NCBI GenBank assembly: GCA_965277615.1
Contig: CBDIDG010000005.1
Location: 62,001 to 126,000, forward strand
DNA from: Bog-532 sp965277615
Lineage (GTDB): Bacteria > Actinomycetota > Actinomycetes > Streptosporangiales > Streptosporangiaceae
Length of the DNA: 64,000 nt
Reading direction: 5' to 3'
Shown piece after piece: positions 16,367-24,126 of this stretch (the first letter of the stretch is position 1; each line of letters opens with the position of its first letter). A program made the position numbers and the translations under genes. The notes under the pieces were generated by a model, which ran no database searches, was not told the DNA's origin, and worked only from the letters and a program-made list of their open reading frames with translations.

Positions 16367-18196
16367 TCAGCTGCGGTGGTGCACCTCCTGCAGGGCGTAG
16401 ACCGGGGTGTCCAGCCCAGCCTGGCGCGCCTTGAGCTGAAGGCCCAGGAACAGCGAGTAGAACCGGGACTGGGCCAGGTTCCCGCCGGTGAACCAGAGGG
16501 CTTCCTGCTGGGTCGGCTTCCACATGTTCCGCTCCTCGCCCTCCCAGGGGCCGGGGTCCTTGGCCGTGTCCGAACCCAGCCCCCAGCACTTGCCGACCGC
16601 GTCCGCCACCTCCGGGGAGATCAGCTCGGCGGCCCAGCCGTTCATGGAGCTGTAGCCGGTGGCGTAGACGACCAGGTCGGCGGGCAGTTCGGTGCCGTCC
16701 TCGAGCACCACGGCGTGCTCGGTCAGGTGGTCGACCTGGCCCTTGGCCAGCTTGACCTCACCGTTGGCCACCAGGTCGGCCGCGCCGACGTCGATGTAGT
16801 AGCCCGACCCGCGCCGCAGGTACTTCATGAACAGGCCGGAGCCGTCCTCGCCCCAGTCGTGGTCGAACCCGGCCGCCGCCAGCCGGTCGTAGAAGTCCTT
16901 GTCCCGCTCGGCCATCGCCTCGTAGGCCGGGATCTGGAACACGTGCATGATGCGGTACGGGATGGAGGCGAAGATCAGGTCGGCCTTCTCAGTGCTGATC
17001 CCGCTGGCCACGGCCTCTTCGGAGTACAGCGCCTTGAGCCCGATCTCCATCAGCGAATCCGAGCGGGCGATGTGGGTCGAGGACCGCTGCACCATGGTCA
17101 CGTCCGCGCCGGCCTCCCACAGGGCGCCGCAGATGTCGAAGGCCGAGTTGTTGGACCCGATGACGACACAGGTCTTGCCCTTGTAGGCGTCCGGGCCGGG
17201 GTGCACCGAGGAGTGCTGCTGGTCGCCGCGGAAGACGTCCATGCCCGGGAAGCTGGGCACGTTGGGCCGGCCCGACATCCCGGTGGCCAGGACCAGTTGC
17301 TTCGGCCGGAGCACCAGGGGTTGCCCGTCGCGTTCGACGTTGACCGTCCACTCCCCGGTCTGCTCGTTATAGGAGGCGCTCTTGGCCTCGGTGCTGGGCC
17401 AGTAGTTCAGCTCCATGACCTGGGTGTACGACTCGAGCCAGTCGGCGATCTTGTCCTTGGGCGAGAACACCGGCCAGTTGTCGGGGAACTTCAGGTACGG
17501 CATGTGGTCGTACCAGACCGGGTCATGCAGGCTCAGGCTCTTGTACCGGCTGCGCCACTGGTCGCCGGGGCGGCCGCGCTTGTCGATGACGATGGCCGGG
17601 ACGTTGAGCTGACGCAGCCGGGCGGCCAGCCCGATGCCGGCCTGGCCGCCGCCGACGATCAGCACGTACGGCTGCTCGGTGTAGCCCAGCTCGGTCGCCT
17701 CCCGCTGGCGGTCCTCCAGCCAGCTGGTCCGGTCCCGGCTGGCCCCGTGCTGGGCCCCCTTGGGCCGGTTCAGGCCGCGCGGTTCTTCGTAGCCCTTGAG
17801 CTCGTAGAGCGTGGTCAGCAGGGTCCAGGCCTGCGCCTCTTGCCCTCCCGGTCCGGAGCGGAGCCGCAGGTGCCCCCGGCCCCGGCCGACCGCCGTCTCG
17901 AACTCGATCCACGCCTCGGTCACGCCGTCGGCCTCGGCCGGCTCCTCGCCCTCGGTGATCTGCCACCCGCTGGGCTGGACCCGGTCCAGGTTGGCCGCCA
18001 GCATCGCGGTCACGTCGGCCCGGCCCTCGAACGTGGCGATGTTCCAGGTGAACGCGACCAGGTCGCGCCAGAAGCAGTCCTCGGTGAACAGGTCCGCCGC
18101 CGCCTCCGCGTTACCGGAGGTCAGGGCCTGGTCGAATCGTCCGAGCCAGGTCTGCACGGCCGTCGTGGCTTCGGTCGGCTGCGTGGTGGTCGTCAT
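16367..18196 (-). CDS. Flavin-containing monooxygenase-like protein with N-terminal SnoaL-like domain
   Basis: A 609-residue fusion. Residues about 1-130 look like a SnoaL/NTF2-like domain (LGRFDQALTSGNAEAAADLFTEDCFW). Residues about 170-590 are an FAD/NADPH oxidoreductase with the first Rossmann motif VGGGQAGIGLAARL, the second GSNNSAFDICGALWEAGADV and the ATGYSSMNG strand near the end, as in Baeyer-Villiger and FMO-type monooxygenases. TGMSGRPNVPSFPG is also typical of this group. The natural substrate cannot be told from sequence. It is transcribed away from the quinone-oxidoreductase gene and may share its promoter region. Confidence 0.85.
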   Translation of the reverse strand: MTTTTQPTEATTAVQTWLGRFDQALTSGNAEAAADLFTEDCFWRDLVAFTWNIATFEGRADVTAMLAANLDRVQPSGWQITEGEEPAEADGVTEAWIEFETAVGRGRGHLRLRSGPGGQEAQAWTLLTTLYELKGYEEPRGLNRPKGAQHGASRDRTSWLEDRQREATELGYTEQPYVLIVGGGQAGIGLAARLRQLNVPAIVIDKRGRPGDQWRSRYKSLSLHDPVWYDHMPYLKFPDNWPVFSPKDKIADWLESYTQVMELNYWPSTEAKSASYNEQTGEWTVNVERDGQPLVLRPKQLVLATGMSGRPNVPSFPGMDVFRGDQQHSSVHPGPDAYKGKTCVVIGSNNSAFDICGALWEAGADVTMVQRSSTHIARSDSLMEIGLKALYSEEAVASGISTEKADLIFASIPYRIMHVFQIPAYEAMAERDKDFYDRLAAAGFDHDWGEDGSGLFMKYLRRGSGYYIDVGAADLVANGEVKLAKGQVDHLTEHAVVLEDGTELPADLVVYATGYSSMNGWAAELISPEVADAVGKCWGLGSDTAKDPGPWEGEERNMWKPTQQEALWFTGGNLAQSRFYSLFLGLQLKARQAGLDTPVYALQEVHHRS

Positions 18197-18316
18197 CGGG
18201 CCAGGCTCCCATCGTCGCTGAGGGGGTGCGGTGCGCGCTCTGACCAGCGTCGCCCGGTTGCGGCGAGACGTCTACCCTCAGGAGGCGACGGCGACGGCCA
18301 CTTGGGAAGGCACGTG

Positions 18317-19246
18317 ATGCGGGTAGCGCTGGCCAGGGAGCTGGGCGGGGTTGATCGGGTGGAGTTGGGTGAGCTGCCCGATCCGGCCCCGGCGGCGGGA
18401 CAGGTGCTGGTCCGGGTGCACGGGGCCGGGGCCGGCCCGTGGGACGTCGGGTTCGTCAGCGGTGGCTTCCCTGGGCTCACGCTGCCGTTCGTCCCGGGCC
18501 AGGAAATCGCCGGCGTCGTCGAAGCGGCCGGCGACGGGGCCGACCTCCGGCCGGGCGAGCGCGTGTACGGAGTCTTGTTCCCGGCCGGTGGCGGGTTCGC
18601 CGAACTGGCGGTAGCGCCCGCGGAGCGGCTGGCCCCCATGCCCGACGGGGTGAGCTTTCCCGAAGCGGCCGGATTGGTGATCGGAGCCGGGACCGCTTAC
18701 GAGGGCCTGGTCGACCGGGGCCACCTGCAGCCGGGCGAAACCGTGCTCATCACCGCGGCCGCGGGCGGCGTGGGCAGCGTCGCGGTCCAGATCGCGGCGG
18801 GCCTGGGGGCGGTCCCGCTGGGCGTGGCCAGCCCGGGCAACCACGACTACCTGCGGAAGCTGGGCGCCAGCGCGGTGTTCGACTACCACGACGCCGACTG
18901 GGTGCAGCAGGTGCGGGCCACGGTTCCCGGCGGCGTTGACCTGCTGCTGGACTGCTCCGGCGGCGAGGCTCGCGACCAGGCCATCGGCGCGGTCCGCGAC
19001 GGCGGCCGGGTGATCTCCATCGTCCTGGGCACTCCGCTCCCCCCGTTGGAGCGCGGCATCATCGGCGAGGCGTTCGCCGCTCGGGGCGACCGGGCCCGGC
19101 TGGAGACCCTGGCCCACCTGGTCGAGGCAGGCACCCTGCGCCCCCAGGTCGAGGCGGTGTTGCCCCTGGAGCAGGCCCGCGAAGCACTGGTCCGGGTCGC
19201 CGGCGGCCACACCCGCGGCAAGATCGTTCTGCAGATCGGCCAGTAA
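18317..19246 (+). CDS. Zinc-independent MDR oxidoreductase (NADPH:quinone reductase-like)
   Basis: A 309-residue medium-chain dehydrogenase/reductase: GroES-like N-terminal half with PGQEIAGVVEAAG, then the NADPH-binding motif AAAGGVGSVAVQIA and a C-terminal GKIVLQI. Zinc-binding Cys/His residues of alcohol dehydrogenases are missing, so it belongs to the quinone-oxidoreductase/enoyl-reductase branch. ATG 18317 gives the usual MRVALAREL opening; the frame is open far upstream but that portion is antisense to the monooxygenase. It is divergently transcribed from that gene. Confidence 0.82.
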   Translation: MRVALARELGGVDRVELGELPDPAPAAGQVLVRVHGAGAGPWDVGFVSGGFPGLTLPFVPGQEIAGVVEAAGDGADLRPGERVYGVLFPAGGGFAELAVAPAERLAPMPDGVSFPEAAGLVIGAGTAYEGLVDRGHLQPGETVLITAAAGGVGSVAVQIAAGLGAVPLGVASPGNHDYLRKLGASAVFDYHDADWVQQVRATVPGGVDLLLDCSGGEARDQAIGAVRDGGRVISIVLGTPLPPLERGIIGEAFAARGDRARLETLAHLVEAGTLRPQVEAVLPLEQAREALVRVAGGHTRGKIVLQIGQ

Positions 19247-19287
19247 CGGAGTCGTTACCCGGGTGGGGCCTGAGCTATCGGCCGGCC

Positions 19288-19854
19288 CTAGGTGACGGCG
19301 TCGCGCACCTCCGGCGGCAGCGACTGGGCCAGCTGCGCGTCGGGCTGGGCGCCGAGCGCGTCGTTGACCGTGGAAAAGGCCAGGCGCAGGGCCACGAAGG
19401 TGGTGATGGCGAAGATCTGCTCGTCATCGAGCCCGGCGTCGCGCAGGGCCTGGACGTCGGCCGGTGTCGTCGCGTTCGGGTCCCGGGCCACCTTGCGGGC
19501 CCACGCGGCCATGGCCTTCTCCTGGTCGGTCAGCTCGCCGTCGCTGCCGTTCAGGACCCCGGCCGCGACCCCGGCGTCCGAGGCCTTGCTCAGCTTCCCG
19601 CCCCAGGCCAGCGAGCAGTAGGAGTCACCGAGGGCCGAGGCCGCCGCGGTGACCAGGATCCCGCGCTGGCGGAAGGTCAGCCCGCTCGCCTTGAACGCCC
19701 CGGACATCAGTCCGAACAGCTGCTCCATGGTCTCTGGCTGGTGCGCCCACAACCGGGACACGTTCCAGACGAAGCCGTCTTCGGTCAGGTCCTCGTCGTA
19801 GAGCGCCTGCGCCTGAGCGGACAGCGGAGGTTCGTTCAGAAAGCTTCCGGTCAT
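19288..19854 (-). CDS. Carboxymuconolactone decarboxylase/AhpD-like protein
   Basis: A 188-residue all-helical CMD-fold protein with the core QRGILVTAAASALGDSYCSLAWGGKLS and C-terminal DEQIFAITTFVALRLAFSTVNDAL. AhpD-type peroxidases need a CxxC followed by a His; here only one Cys remains (SYC) and the usual His is Trp. A classical disulfide-based peroxidase reaction is therefore unlikely, although the fold and family placement look sound. Its start lies about 120 bases from the divergent SnoaL-like gene. Confidence 0.75.
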   Translation of the reverse strand: MTGSFLNEPPLSAQAQALYDEDLTEDGFVWNVSRLWAHQPETMEQLFGLMSGAFKASGLTFRQRGILVTAAASALGDSYCSLAWGGKLSKASDAGVAAGVLNGSDGELTDQEKAMAAWARKVARDPNATTPADVQALRDAGLDDEQIFAITTFVALRLAFSTVNDALGAQPDAQLAQSLPPEVRDAVT

Positions 19855-19990
19855 GCGCGTTCCGTTCTTCGGAGGGAGGCCGGGGGTGGGCCGTGGCTGT
19901 CCAGGTCAGCTTTGGCGTTCCGGAGGGTGGACGTCAACGCCTGCGAACCGCGAAGCTGATGATCAGTTAACCGCTGCGATGGAGGAGCGT

Positions 19991-20338
19991 ATGGCCCGCA
20001 CGCCGCAAGAAGTGTTCGACCACCACGTCCAGGCACTCGGGGCCGGGGACCTCGATGAGATCGTCGTGGATTACTCCGACGACGCCATCCTCATCACGCC
20101 GGCCGGCCCGATACGCGGCAAGGACGGTATCCGGGCGGCGTTCGTTCAGTTGCTGGCCGACCTGCCCAGCGCCGACTGGACCCTGAAGACCACGATTTTT
20201 GAGGACGACCTGCTCTTCCTGGAGTGGGCCGCGGTCTCCACGGCCACCCGGGCCGATGACGGCATCGACACGTTCGTCTTCCGTGACGGCCTGATCCGGG
20301 CGCAGACCGTCCGTTACACGGTGGAGCGCACCGGCTGA
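19991..20338 (+). CDS. SnoaL-like (NTF2-fold) protein
   Basis: A 115-residue single-domain protein, VFDHHVQALGAGDLDEIVVDYSDD onward, matching the SnoaL/ketosteroid-isomerase-like fold (helices, then IRAAFVQLLADLP and four strands). The ATG at 19991 has GGAGGAG directly upstream; another ATG at 19979 would put the ribosome site inside the gene. The family includes isomerases, cyclases and ligand-binding proteins; no catalytic pair is clear enough here to choose. It is convergent with the PAS-phosphatase operon. Confidence 0.72.
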   Translation: MARTPQEVFDHHVQALGAGDLDEIVVDYSDDAILITPAGPIRGKDGIRAAFVQLLADLPSADWTLKTTIFEDDLLFLEWAAVSTATRADDGIDTFVFRDGLIRAQTVRYTVERTG

Positions 20339-20349
20339 CCGAACGTCGC

Positions 20350-21567
20350 CTAACGAACGGCCAGCTCCGGGGCGGCGACCAGGACGCAGATGTCGTCTTC
20401 CGGAGCCGCCCCGGCCAGCATGCCGTCGGCCAGGGCGTGACTCAGCTCGGACGGCGGCAGGCCGCGAGCCTCCGCGGCCAGGCGGGCCAGCCGGGCCAGG
20501 CCCACGTCCAGAGACTCGCGGCGCCGCTCGTACAGGCCGTCGGTGTACAGGACCAGCAGGTCACCGGGGGCCAGCTGGGTCCTGGCGCTGCTCCGGCTGG
20601 CGCTCTGGGCAGCAGCGCTCTGGGTGGCAGCGCTCTGGTTAGCACTGTCCCGGGGGGCGCGGCGCCGGGTGGCCCGGGCCACGCCGAGCGGCAGGCCCCG
20701 GCCGCCGTCCAGGTAGGTGGTGCCACCCGCGGCGTGTACGACCAGGATCGGCGGGTGCCCGGCGGTGGCGTAACTGAGCTGGCCGGTGGCCGGGTCCAGC
20801 AGCGCGCAGGCCACGGTGGCGCATTCGGCCCCGCTGATCTGCCCGGCCAGCACGTCGGCCCGGGTCAGCAGGGCCGCCGGATCGGGCACGTACGGGGCGG
20901 TGGCCGCGACGGCGCTGCGCAGCTGGCCCATGGCCGTGGTCGCGCTCAGGTTGTGGCCGACCGCGTCCCCGACCACGAACATGGCCCGGCCGTCGTCCAG
21001 GCCGATCACGTCGTACCAGTCGCCGCCGACCTGGAGCTCGGCCGCGGCGGCCCGGTAGGTCACGCCCGTGGCCAGGCCCGGTATTTCGTCGGCGTGGCCC
21101 AGCATGGTCAGCTGGAGCTCCACCGCGGTCTGGTGCTCGCGGATGGCCAGCCGTCGCTCGGCCGAGACGTCCTGTACCACGATCATCACCCGGTCCGGGG
21201 CGACCCGGACGGCCTGCATCTCCAGCCACGCGTCCCGGTCCGCGCCGGCCGGGATCAGCATCCGGCGCCCGGCCGCCAGCGGCCCGAGCTGGCCCGGATC
21301 CCGGGTGATCACGCCGACCATCTCCGGCGCCACCCGGCGCAGCAGCGGGAACAGCTGGGACAGGTCACCGTCGCCGATGATCGGGGCCAGCAGCCGCACC
21401 GCGGCCGGGTTGACCATCCGCACGATGCCGGTGTCGTCGGTCTCGAACAGGCCTGCCGGGCACTGGTAGAAGAACTGCCGCAGGTACAGCAGCTCCTGAT
21501 GCTCGGGTGCCAGCACCTGCTCCGGGGCCTCGGCCAGCGGGTCCGGGCCGGCGATGCGTCTGCTCAT
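20350..21567 (-). CDS. PAS-domain PP2C/SpoIIE-type serine phosphatase (RsbU-like)
   Basis: A 405-residue protein. A PAS domain occupies about residues 27-137 (CPAGLFETDDTGIVRMVNPAA). A SpoIIE/PP2C-type phosphatase follows at about 165-403, with the metal-binding aspartates in GGDWYDVI and VGDAVGH and a late EDDICVLVA. Such enzymes dephosphorylate anti-anti-sigma factors in partner-switching stress control. An Ala/Ser/Gln-rich insertion near residues 305-330 is encoded by short tandem repeats. Its ATG overlaps the stop of the PYP-like gene (ATGA), so the sensor and phosphatase are translationally coupled. Confidence 0.85.
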   Translation of the reverse strand: MSRRIAGPDPLAEAPEQVLAPEHQELLYLRQFFYQCPAGLFETDDTGIVRMVNPAAVRLLAPIIGDGDLSQLFPLLRRVAPEMVGVITRDPGQLGPLAAGRRMLIPAGADRDAWLEMQAVRVAPDRVMIVVQDVSAERRLAIREHQTAVELQLTMLGHADEIPGLATGVTYRAAAAELQVGGDWYDVIGLDDGRAMFVVGDAVGHNLSATTAMGQLRSAVAATAPYVPDPAALLTRADVLAGQISGAECATVACALLDPATGQLSYATAGHPPILVVHAAGGTTYLDGGRGLPLGVARATRRRAPRDSANQSAATQSAAAQSASRSSARTQLAPGDLLVLYTDGLYERRRESLDVGLARLARLAAEARGLPPSELSHALADGMLAGAAPEDDICVLVAAPELAVR

Positions 21568-21983
21568 CGCAGCTGCACCACCAGATACTGCCGAGGCGAA
21601 CCCCGGCGGGCCAGCAGCCGCAGCCGCACCGGCGTCGGCGCCATCCGGTACGTGAAGACGTAGTCCAATTGCTCGTCCAGGCTGAGCCCTTCGCTGGCAC
21701 TGTCCTGGTAGCGCTGGGCGATCAGATAATTGTTGGTGCAGGGGCCGATCTCGACGAAGAAGTTGCGCCCGATCACCTCACCGGCCGGCAGCCCGGACAG
21801 CTTGGACTCGGCCTGGTTGTAACCGAGCACGCGGCCGTCCCGGTCCATCACGATCAGGCCGAAGCCGAAGTCGTCGATGAGGTCGAGCGAGACGGACTCC
21901 AGGGTGTCCAGCAGCCCCGGGTCCGCGAACTGACCGGTCCCGGCCAGGGCTGGCTGCCGTGCTGGCTGCCGTCGATCGCTCAC
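21564..21983 (-). CDS. Photoactive-yellow-protein-like PAS sensor
   Basis: A small PAS protein that aligns over its length with Halorhodospira PYP: FGLIVMDRDGRVLGYNQAE, then VIGRNFFVEIGPCTN, then DYVFTYRMAPTPVRLRL. Counting from GTG 21983 (139 residues), Tyr55 and Glu59 match PYP Tyr42 and Glu46, and Cys82 in the GPCT motif matches the chromophore-binding Cys69. PYP Thr50 is Ser and Arg52 is Leu here. PYP binds p-coumarate through this Cys and senses blue light. An ATG at 22058 is in frame and overlaps the LLM stop, but the codons between have non-coding-like third positions, so GTG 21983 is preferred. No coumarate ligase or TAL gene is next to it, so the chromophore is unproven. Confidence 0.78.
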   Translation of the reverse strand: MSDRRQPARQPALAGTGQFADPGLLDTLESVSLDLIDDFGFGLIVMDRDGRVLGYNQAESKLSGLPAGEVIGRNFFVEIGPCTNNYLIAQRYQDSASEGLSLDEQLDYVFTYRMAPTPVRLRLLARRGSPRQYLVVQLR

Positions 21984-22054
21984 GTCCTCAGGTCTACCAG
22001 GTCCAGCTGAAAGCCCGCTCCGAGCCTGGGCCAGATCAGCTCGATAAGCCCTGA

Positions 22055-23092
22055 TCAAGCGGCCTTGCGCCAGGCGTCGGCGATGGACGCATAGCTGCCG
22101 ATACGCCGGTCCCGGTCCAGGCTGGGCGTGACGATCACGATCTCGTCCGCCTCGGCCCCGGCCTTCATCTCCAGCAGCCGTTCGGCCACGGCCTTGGGCT
22201 CGCCGGTGACCATCCGCCCGTCGTCCCGCCGCCCGGCCCGGAACTCGGCCGACCGGGACACCTCGAGCACCTGCTCCGGCCGCAGCGGCTCACGGATGTT
22301 GCGCCGCAGGTTCTGCATGGTCAGCGTCCAGGCCGCCTCGAAGTCCAGGACCGCCTCTTCGTCCGGGCTCGCGAAGGCCAGCACCGACATGGCCGAGTAC
22401 GGCTCCTGGCTCAGGGTGGTCGGGGTGAATTCCCGCCGGTACTGCCGCAGCGCCTCGAAGGCCAGCTCCGGGCTCATGTGGTGCGCGAACGCGGCGCTCA
22501 TGCCGTTGACCGCGGCGAACTTCGGCCCGTAGGCGCTGGAGCCGAGCACGAACATCTCGGGCTGTTCGTCGATGACCGGCGCCGCCACCATGCCCCGGTA
22601 CGGGTGCCCCTCGGGAAAGCCCTCACCGAGGAAGGCCAGCAGCTGACCGACCTGGCCGGGGAACTCAGCCGCCGGATCGTTGTTGATGCCCCGGCGCAGC
22701 GCGTGCGCGGTGATCGGGTCGGTGCCCGGCGCCCGGCCCAGGGCCAGGTCGATCCGGCCCGGGTACATGGCCAGCAGGGTCCGGAACATCTCCGCCACCT
22801 TGAGCGGCGCGTGGTTCGGCAGCATGATGCCGGCCGCGCCGACCCGGATCCTGTCCGTCTGCGCGCCGATATGCGCGGTCAACAATTCCGGCGCACTGCA
22901 GGCCAGGCTGTTCATGTTGTGGTGCTCGGACACCCAGTAGCGCCGGTAACCGGCGGCCTCGACGGCCTGGGCGATCCGCACCGCGCCGGCGATGGACTCC
23001 GACGCGCTCTCGCCGTACTCGATCCCGACGAAGTCCAGCACGCCCAGCGGCAGTGTCTCCCCGGGCGGCAGTGTTTCCTCAAAAGCGCTCAT
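22055..23092 (-). CDS. LLM-class flavin-dependent oxidoreductase (luciferase-like)
   Basis: A 345-residue bacterial-luciferase-fold protein of the YhbW-like MsnO8 subgroup. It starts PLGVLDFVGIEYGES, continues with YRRYWVSEHHNMNSLACSAPE and the flavin-site segment GIMLPNHAPLKVAEMFRTL, then GRIDLALGRAPGTDP. ATG 23092 gives the family start; an ATG at 23125 would add eleven residues. It is the first gene of a likely three-gene unit with the PYP-like sensor and the RsbU-like phosphatase. A link between FMN chemistry and the sensor is suggestive but not shown. Confidence 0.82.
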   Translation of the reverse strand: MSAFEETLPPGETLPLGVLDFVGIEYGESASESIAGAVRIAQAVEAAGYRRYWVSEHHNMNSLACSAPELLTAHIGAQTDRIRVGAAGIMLPNHAPLKVAEMFRTLLAMYPGRIDLALGRAPGTDPITAHALRRGINNDPAAEFPGQVGQLLAFLGEGFPEGHPYRGMVAAPVIDEQPEMFVLGSSAYGPKFAAVNGMSAAFAHHMSPELAFEALRQYRREFTPTTLSQEPYSAMSVLAFASPDEEAVLDFEAAWTLTMQNLRRNIREPLRPEQVLEVSRSAEFRAGRRDDGRMVTGEPKAVAERLLEMKAGAEADEIVIVTPSLDRDRRIGSYASIADAWRKAA

Positions 23093-23192
23093 TGTCGCTG
23101 GCAACACGCCGGGCGCGGGCGGCATTCCCCGCTGATCACGACCGGATGCCTTCAGGCCGCGGCCGGGTGGTAGCGGCCGTGAGACTCTCCGC

Positions 23193-23948
23193 CTAGGCGG
23201 CCGGCGGGCGGAAGGCGGCGAACGGGTTGGTCACCACCAGGTGCCGCTGCACGAAGCGGTACAGCGTGGCGGGCCGGCCGCCGGCCGAGGTGGGGCGGGC
23301 GGCCTCCTCGGTCGGCTCGATGACGCCGCGGCGGGTCAGGATGCGCTGCAGGTTGGTGGCCGAGATCGAGTGGCCCACCGAGGCGGCGTAGATGTCCCGG
23401 AGCTGGGCGATGGTGAACGTCTCCGGGGCCAGGGCGAAGCCGATGTTGGTGTAGGAGAGCTTGGCCCGCAGCCGGTCCCGGCCCGACTCGGCCAGCGACC
23501 CGTGGTCGAACGCGGTCGGCGGCAGCCCGGCCACGGGATGCCACGCGGTGTCCGGCGGCAGCTGCGGTTCGTGGTCGGCGGAGACCAGGGCCAGATAGGC
23601 GGTGGCCAGCACCCGCCCGCGCGGGTCACGCTCGGGGTCGGACCGGGTCTCCAGCTGTTCCAGATGCGCGATGTCGGTCAGGTCGACCTTGGTGGCCAGG
23701 TGCCGGCTCAATGAGGTGCCGAGCCGTTCGCCGCCGGCCAGCGGACCACCGGGCAGCGCCCACCGGCCCTCGAACGGCGGCTCGGCCCGCTGCCACAGCA
23801 GGACCTGCAGGCCGCCCGGGCGGACCTGGAGCACCACGGCCAGCACGTCGTGGGCAAACCGGGGCTGATCACTGGGCTGATCCTGGGGCTGATCACTGGG
23901 CTGATCACTGGGCACGCAGGCATGGTATCCATCCGGCTCCCCCGCCAT
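23193..23948 (-). CDS. nrtR: NrtR-like NUDIX transcriptional regulator of NAD biosynthesis
   Basis: A 251-residue protein with an N-terminal Nudix-fold domain (VLAVVLQVRPGGLQVLLWQRA, WALPGGPL, GTSLSRHL) and a C-terminal winged helix (FTIAQLRDIYAASVGHSISATNLQRILTRRGVIEP). The catalytic Nudix box GX5EX7REUXEEXGU is degraded, as expected for NrtR, which binds ADP-ribose as a ligand. The gene is divergent from nadABC and separated from it by a long inverted repeat, which is the classic NrtR arrangement. In this family DNA binding represses NAD synthesis and ADP-ribose releases it. The very N-terminus is a QPSDQP repeat of low complexity. Confidence 0.85.
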   Translation of the reverse strand: MAGEPDGYHACVPSDQPSDQPQDQPSDQPRFAHDVLAVVLQVRPGGLQVLLWQRAEPPFEGRWALPGGPLAGGERLGTSLSRHLATKVDLTDIAHLEQLETRSDPERDPRGRVLATAYLALVSADHEPQLPPDTAWHPVAGLPPTAFDHGSLAESGRDRLRAKLSYTNIGFALAPETFTIAQLRDIYAASVGHSISATNLQRILTRRGVIEPTEEAARPTSAGGRPATLYRFVQRHLVVTNPFAAFRPPAA

Positions 23949-23979
23949 CGGTCACCGTCATCGGCCGTCGCCATCGGTT

Positions 23980-24020
23980 TTTGACTTGGAGACGAAAACA
24001 GTTTTACACTCCGAGTCTAA
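23980..24020. promoter_or_regulatory. Candidate NrtR operator between nrtR and nadA
   Basis: Twelve-base arms at 23980-23991 (TTTGACTTGGAG) and 24009-24020 (CTCCGAGTCTAA) are complementary at 10 of 12 positions. They flank a central AAAACAGTTTT palindrome (23995-24005). The site sits in the divergent promoter region, an AT-rich island in GC-rich DNA, so it is well placed to control both nrtR and nadABC. Assignment to NrtR is by position and symmetry. Confidence 0.6.
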
Positions 24021-24126
24021 AACCTCGTCGACGTCGGCCAGGACGGCAAGGGCAGCGACAGCGGCCACGGCGGCAGTGCGGCGAGGCCAACGAGGTCGTT
24101 GAGGCGAACGGCGAGAGGAGTTCCCC

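Noticed and set aside
16376..18316. N-terminal extension of the quinone-oxidoreductase frame
   Set aside because: The frame is open but antisense to the monooxygenase; the enzyme fold starts at ATG 18317.
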